Shown here: positions 61,697-64,000 of the stretch, one piece after another | How the letters are laid out: each line of letters opens with the position of its first letter | How positions within the stretch are numbered: the stretch's first letter is position 1 | Source of the DNA: Gammaproteobacteria bacterium | GTDB lineage: Bacteria > Pseudomonadota > Gammaproteobacteria > Competibacterales > Competibacteraceae | Assembly (NCBI GenBank): GCA_024235095.1 | Contig: JACKNC010000001.1 | Span: forward strand, 434,001-498,000 | Reading direction: 5' to 3' | Length of the DNA: 64,000 nucleotides | Position numbers and translations under genes: made by a program | The notes under the pieces: generated by a model | What the model was told of the DNA's origin: nothing | Databases searched by the model: none | The model's input: the letters and a program-made list of their open reading frames with translations, nothing else

Positions 61697-63421
61697 ATGA
61701 CGCGCACCCTGCAAATCCGCCTCGGTCAATTTTCCGACCGAGGCGTTAAACCGGCGAACGAGGATTTTCATGGTGCGCGCATCCCGGAAGGCGAAACGCT
61801 AGAGTTGAAAGGCGCCGCGTTTGCGATCGCCGACGGGATGAGTTCCAGCGAATTAGCCCGATTGGCGTCTGAATATGCAGTCAAGAACTTTCTCAACGAT
61901 TATTTCGCCACCCCGGATTCCTGGACGGTGCGGCATTCCGGTGAACGGGTTCTGAGCGCACTCAACCGCTGGTTGTGCGGACAAAGCGTAGCGTTGCATG
62001 ACCCCGCGCGGGGCATGGTCACCACCTTCAGCGCCCTGGTGCTGAAATCCACTACAGCCCATATTTTTCATATCGGCGATACGCGCATCTGGCAATGGCG
62101 CGACGCCACGCTGGAGCCATTGACGCGGGATCACCACAGTTGGGCCAGCGCCCAGCGGGTTTATCTGAACCGGGCGTTGGGCATCGACACCCACCTGGAA
62201 ATCGACTATCGCAGCCTGCCGGTTGAGGTTGGCGACCGGTACTTGTTCACCACCGATGGTGTCCATGAATACGTGCCGCCTTTGCAGATCAAGCGCCTGC
62301 TAGGCGAATACAACGACAATCTGGACGCCGCCTGCCGCACACTGACCGCGGCTGCCCGCGCTGCCGGTAGCCCGGACAATCTGACCTGCCAATTGCTGTG
62401 CATCGATGACCTGCCTGCCCCGGATGTCGACTCGGTCTTCCGGGAATTGACCGAGTTGCCGTTCCCGCCGCCTTTGGAACCGGGCATGATTCTGGACGGC
62501 TATCACATTCTGCGGGAAATCCACGCCAGTCCGACCAGTCAGCTTTATCTGGCGCGCGATGAGGATTCCGGAAAACAGGTTGTGCTGAAAACGCCGTCTG
62601 TGAATTTTGAGGACGACCCCGGCTATCTGGAGCGTTTCCGCCATGAAGAGTGGGTGGGTCGGCGTATTAACAGTACGCACGTCTTGAAAATCATTGAACC
62701 CGTGCGGCGGCGGCGTTTTCTTTACCACATCCTGGAACACCTCGATGGTCAGACCTTGCGGCAATGGATGGCGGACCATCCGCGTCCCTCGTTGCCCAAA
62801 GTCCGGGAGATTTTGCAGCAAGTCGCCTGCGGCATCCGCGCCTTTCATCGGCTGGATATGTTGCACCGGGATTTGAAACCGGAAAACATCCACATCGATC
62901 ATCATGGCACAGTGCGGATCATTGACTTCGGTTCAGCGAAAATCGCCGGTATTGCTGAAATCGCCTCACCCATCCCGCAAGTCGACCTGCTCGGCACCAA
63001 GAACTATGTCGCCCCGGAAGTTCTATGTGGGGAGCCGGCTACAACCAGCGCCGATTTATTTGCTTTTGGCGTGATCGCCTATGAGTTGCTGACCGGCCAT
63101 TTACCCTACGGCGAGCGGTTAGGCCGGGAGGTCAACGCCAAGTGGATGAACCGGTTGCGCTATATCCCGGCTCGGAATGAGCGAACGGACTTGCCGGTTT
63201 GGGTGGATGGCGCTTTGGAGAGGGCCGTGCAGCTTAATCCAAAACGCCGCTACGTGGTTGAAACCGAGTTGATCTATGACTTGCGTTATCCCAACCCGGA
63301 TTTCATCGAACATCCTGTTCGGCCTTTGCTGGAGCGTAATCCCATCGGTTTCTGGCGCGGGGTAGCGCTACTGTCGCTGCTTGGGAATCTGGTGCTCATG
63401 TATTGGCTGCATCGCGGTTGA
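61697..63421 (+). CDS. PP2C phosphatase-Ser/Thr protein kinase fusion
   Basis: A 574-residue signalling protein eight bases after the transporter gene. The N-terminal PP2C domain (about 1-240) has AIADGMSSSELARLASE, FHIGDTRIWQWRD, YLFTTDGVHEYVP and GSPDNLTCQLL. The kinase (about 268-540) has the ATP lysine Lys298 in QVVLKTP, the catalytic HRDLKPEN loop (Asp392), DFGSAK (Asp410) and NYVAPEVL, but its Gly-loop (REIHASPTSQLYLAR) lacks the usual glycines. One C-terminal membrane helix (VALLSLLGNLVLMYWLH) anchors it. This fusion often accompanies nitrate assimilation genes, so it probably tunes transport or reduction by reversible phosphorylation (inference). Confidence 0.9.
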   Translation: MTRTLQIRLGQFSDRGVKPANEDFHGARIPEGETLELKGAAFAIADGMSSSELARLASEYAVKNFLNDYFATPDSWTVRHSGERVLSALNRWLCGQSVALHDPARGMVTTFSALVLKSTTAHIFHIGDTRIWQWRDATLEPLTRDHHSWASAQRVYLNRALGIDTHLEIDYRSLPVEVGDRYLFTTDGVHEYVPPLQIKRLLGEYNDNLDAACRTLTAAARAAGSPDNLTCQLLCIDDLPAPDVDSVFRELTELPFPPPLEPGMILDGYHILREIHASPTSQLYLARDEDSGKQVVLKTPSVNFEDDPGYLERFRHEEWVGRRINSTHVLKIIEPVRRRRFLYHILEHLDGQTLRQWMADHPRPSLPKVREILQQVACGIRAFHRLDMLHRDLKPENIHIDHHGTVRIIDFGSAKIAGIAEIASPIPQVDLLGTKNYVAPEVLCGEPATTSADLFAFGVIAYELLTGHLPYGERLGREVNAKWMNRLRYIPARNERTDLPVWVDGALERAVQLNPKRRYVVETELIYDLRYPNPDFIEHPVRPLLERNPIGFWRGVALLSLLGNLVLMYWLHRG

Positions 63422-63503
63422 TGTGTTCCATATTGGATGGAGCTGTAGAGAAGGCGTCCTGGGTCAGGCAATGGAGCCATCGTTCAGTACGAGGTGATAC
63501 GTC

Positions 63504-64000
63504 ATGGTGATTGACTGTCAGAAAATGGCAACGGGTCTCATTCTGTCGGGGGGACGCGCTGAGCGTATGGGCGGTCAGGATAAAGGGTTATTGCCACTGG
63601 CCGGCGAACCGTTGATCGCCCATGGCGTCCGCCGACTGCGGCCCCAGGTGGCTGAACTTCTGATCAGCGCCAATCGTCATCAGTACCTGTACCGAACATT
63701 TGGATGTCGGGTCGTGAGCGATGATCCACAGATGCGGTTTCGTGGACCGCTGGCGGGCGTGCTGGCTGCGATGAGTGTGGCCAAAACGCCCTACCTGCTG
63801 ACTGCACCCTGTGATTCGCCATTGCTGCCACCGGACTATGCGCAGCGCATGAGCGAGGCATTAGGGCGAAAAAAGGCGACGGTCAGCGTGGCGTTTGGCC
63901 GGGGATGCTGGCAACCCGTGTTTGCGCTGTTGCCAGTGGCTTTACAGGATGACCTGACGGCATGGCTGGTTGCTGGTCAAGGCGGCGCCGGTCGTTGGCT
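63504..64000 (+). CDS. mobA: Molybdenum cofactor guanylyltransferase, 3' end outside window
   Basis: An open frame from ATG 63504 (GAGGTG precedes) to the edge, 165 codons. The nucleotidyltransferase motif ATGLILSGGRAERMGGQDKG, the guanine-site segment LLISANRHQYLY, and the metal-binding Asp in LLTAPCDSPLLPPDYAQR are present. MobA links GMP to molybdopterin, giving the bis-MGD cofactor that NasA needs. It is third in the transporter-kinase-mobA transcript, 82 bp after the kinase gene. Confidence 0.94.
   Translation, partial: MVIDCQKMATGLILSGGRAERMGGQDKGLLPLAGEPLIAHGVRRLRPQVAELLISANRHQYLYRTFGCRVVSDDPQMRFRGPLAGVLAAMSVAKTPYLLTAPCDSPLLPPDYAQRMSEALGRKKATVSVAFGRGCWQPVFALLPVALQDDLTAWLVAGQGGAGRW

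Overview
The window looks like a chromosomal segment of a gammaproteobacterium. The evidence is gene order: rpsU-yqeY-dnaG-rpoD facing tsaD, yebC-ruvC-ruvA-ruvB leading into tolQRAB-pal-cpoB plus tRNA-Lys, and lptM-lysA. Core genes are moderately GC-rich, while the first ~9 kb are clearly more AT-rich. A Competibacter/Contendobacter-like relative would fit, but that is a guess from memory of such gene mixtures and is untested.

Region 1 (1-12.7 kb, minus strand) is a surface-polysaccharide locus: a Wzx-type flippase (cut by the left edge), two GT4 glycosyltransferases, an alpha/alpha-toroid protein, an ATP-grasp ligase, an SGNH protein overlapping an MBOAT O-acyltransferase, a TPR protein, a FemAB/BioF2-type GNAT and an asparagine-synthase-like amidotransferase without the usual Cys2. 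The MBOAT gene carries an uninterrupted 11-G tract in its coding strand. Region 2 (10.4-14.6 kb) is gene debris: an ISL3 transposase remnant, a 52-codon stub of an AAA-ATPase-like gene coupled to the amidotransferase, a beta-CASP/metallo-beta-lactamase gene that lost its middle with a REPIN-like double palindrome at the break, a second dispersed-repeat-like palindrome and a Uma2 protein. It ends at the 3' end of tRNA-Ile2(CAU).

Region 3 (14.6-31.3 kb) is housekeeping: rpoD, dnaG, yqeY, rpsU (a good sigma70 promoter is visible), tsaD, nadA, a lipase-like hydrolase, yebC, ruvCAB, an EF-hand exported protein, the Tol-Pal operon, tRNA-Lys and a strong terminator. Region 4 (31.3-47.9 kb) holds hom, alaC, a three-gene signalling unit (PilJ-type sensor with Hpt and CheA-like ATPase, CheY-like receiver, CheX-like protein), a DadA-like oxidase, class I fumarase, a carboxylesterase, lptM-lysA, an unrecognised helical protein with hydrophobic hairpins, a GNAT-nitrilase fusion and acs.

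Region 5 (47.9-54.2 kb) is a tight four-gene cassette: SWIM zinc-finger protein, DUF5691 protein, MoxR-type AAA ATPase and DUF5682 protein. The VWA-domain gene that I expect to accompany this set is absent; a palindrome and the convergent nitrate locus follow directly. Its biological role is not established and it is the best candidate here for a poorly described system. Region 6 (54.3-64 kb) is nitrate assimilation: nirB-nirD-nitrate reductase on the minus strand and, divergently, a nitrate/nitrite transporter, a PP2C phosphatase-Ser/Thr kinase fusion and mobA (cut by the right edge). These cover uptake, reduction of nitrate to ammonium, molybdenum cofactor maturation and probably phosphorylation-based control.
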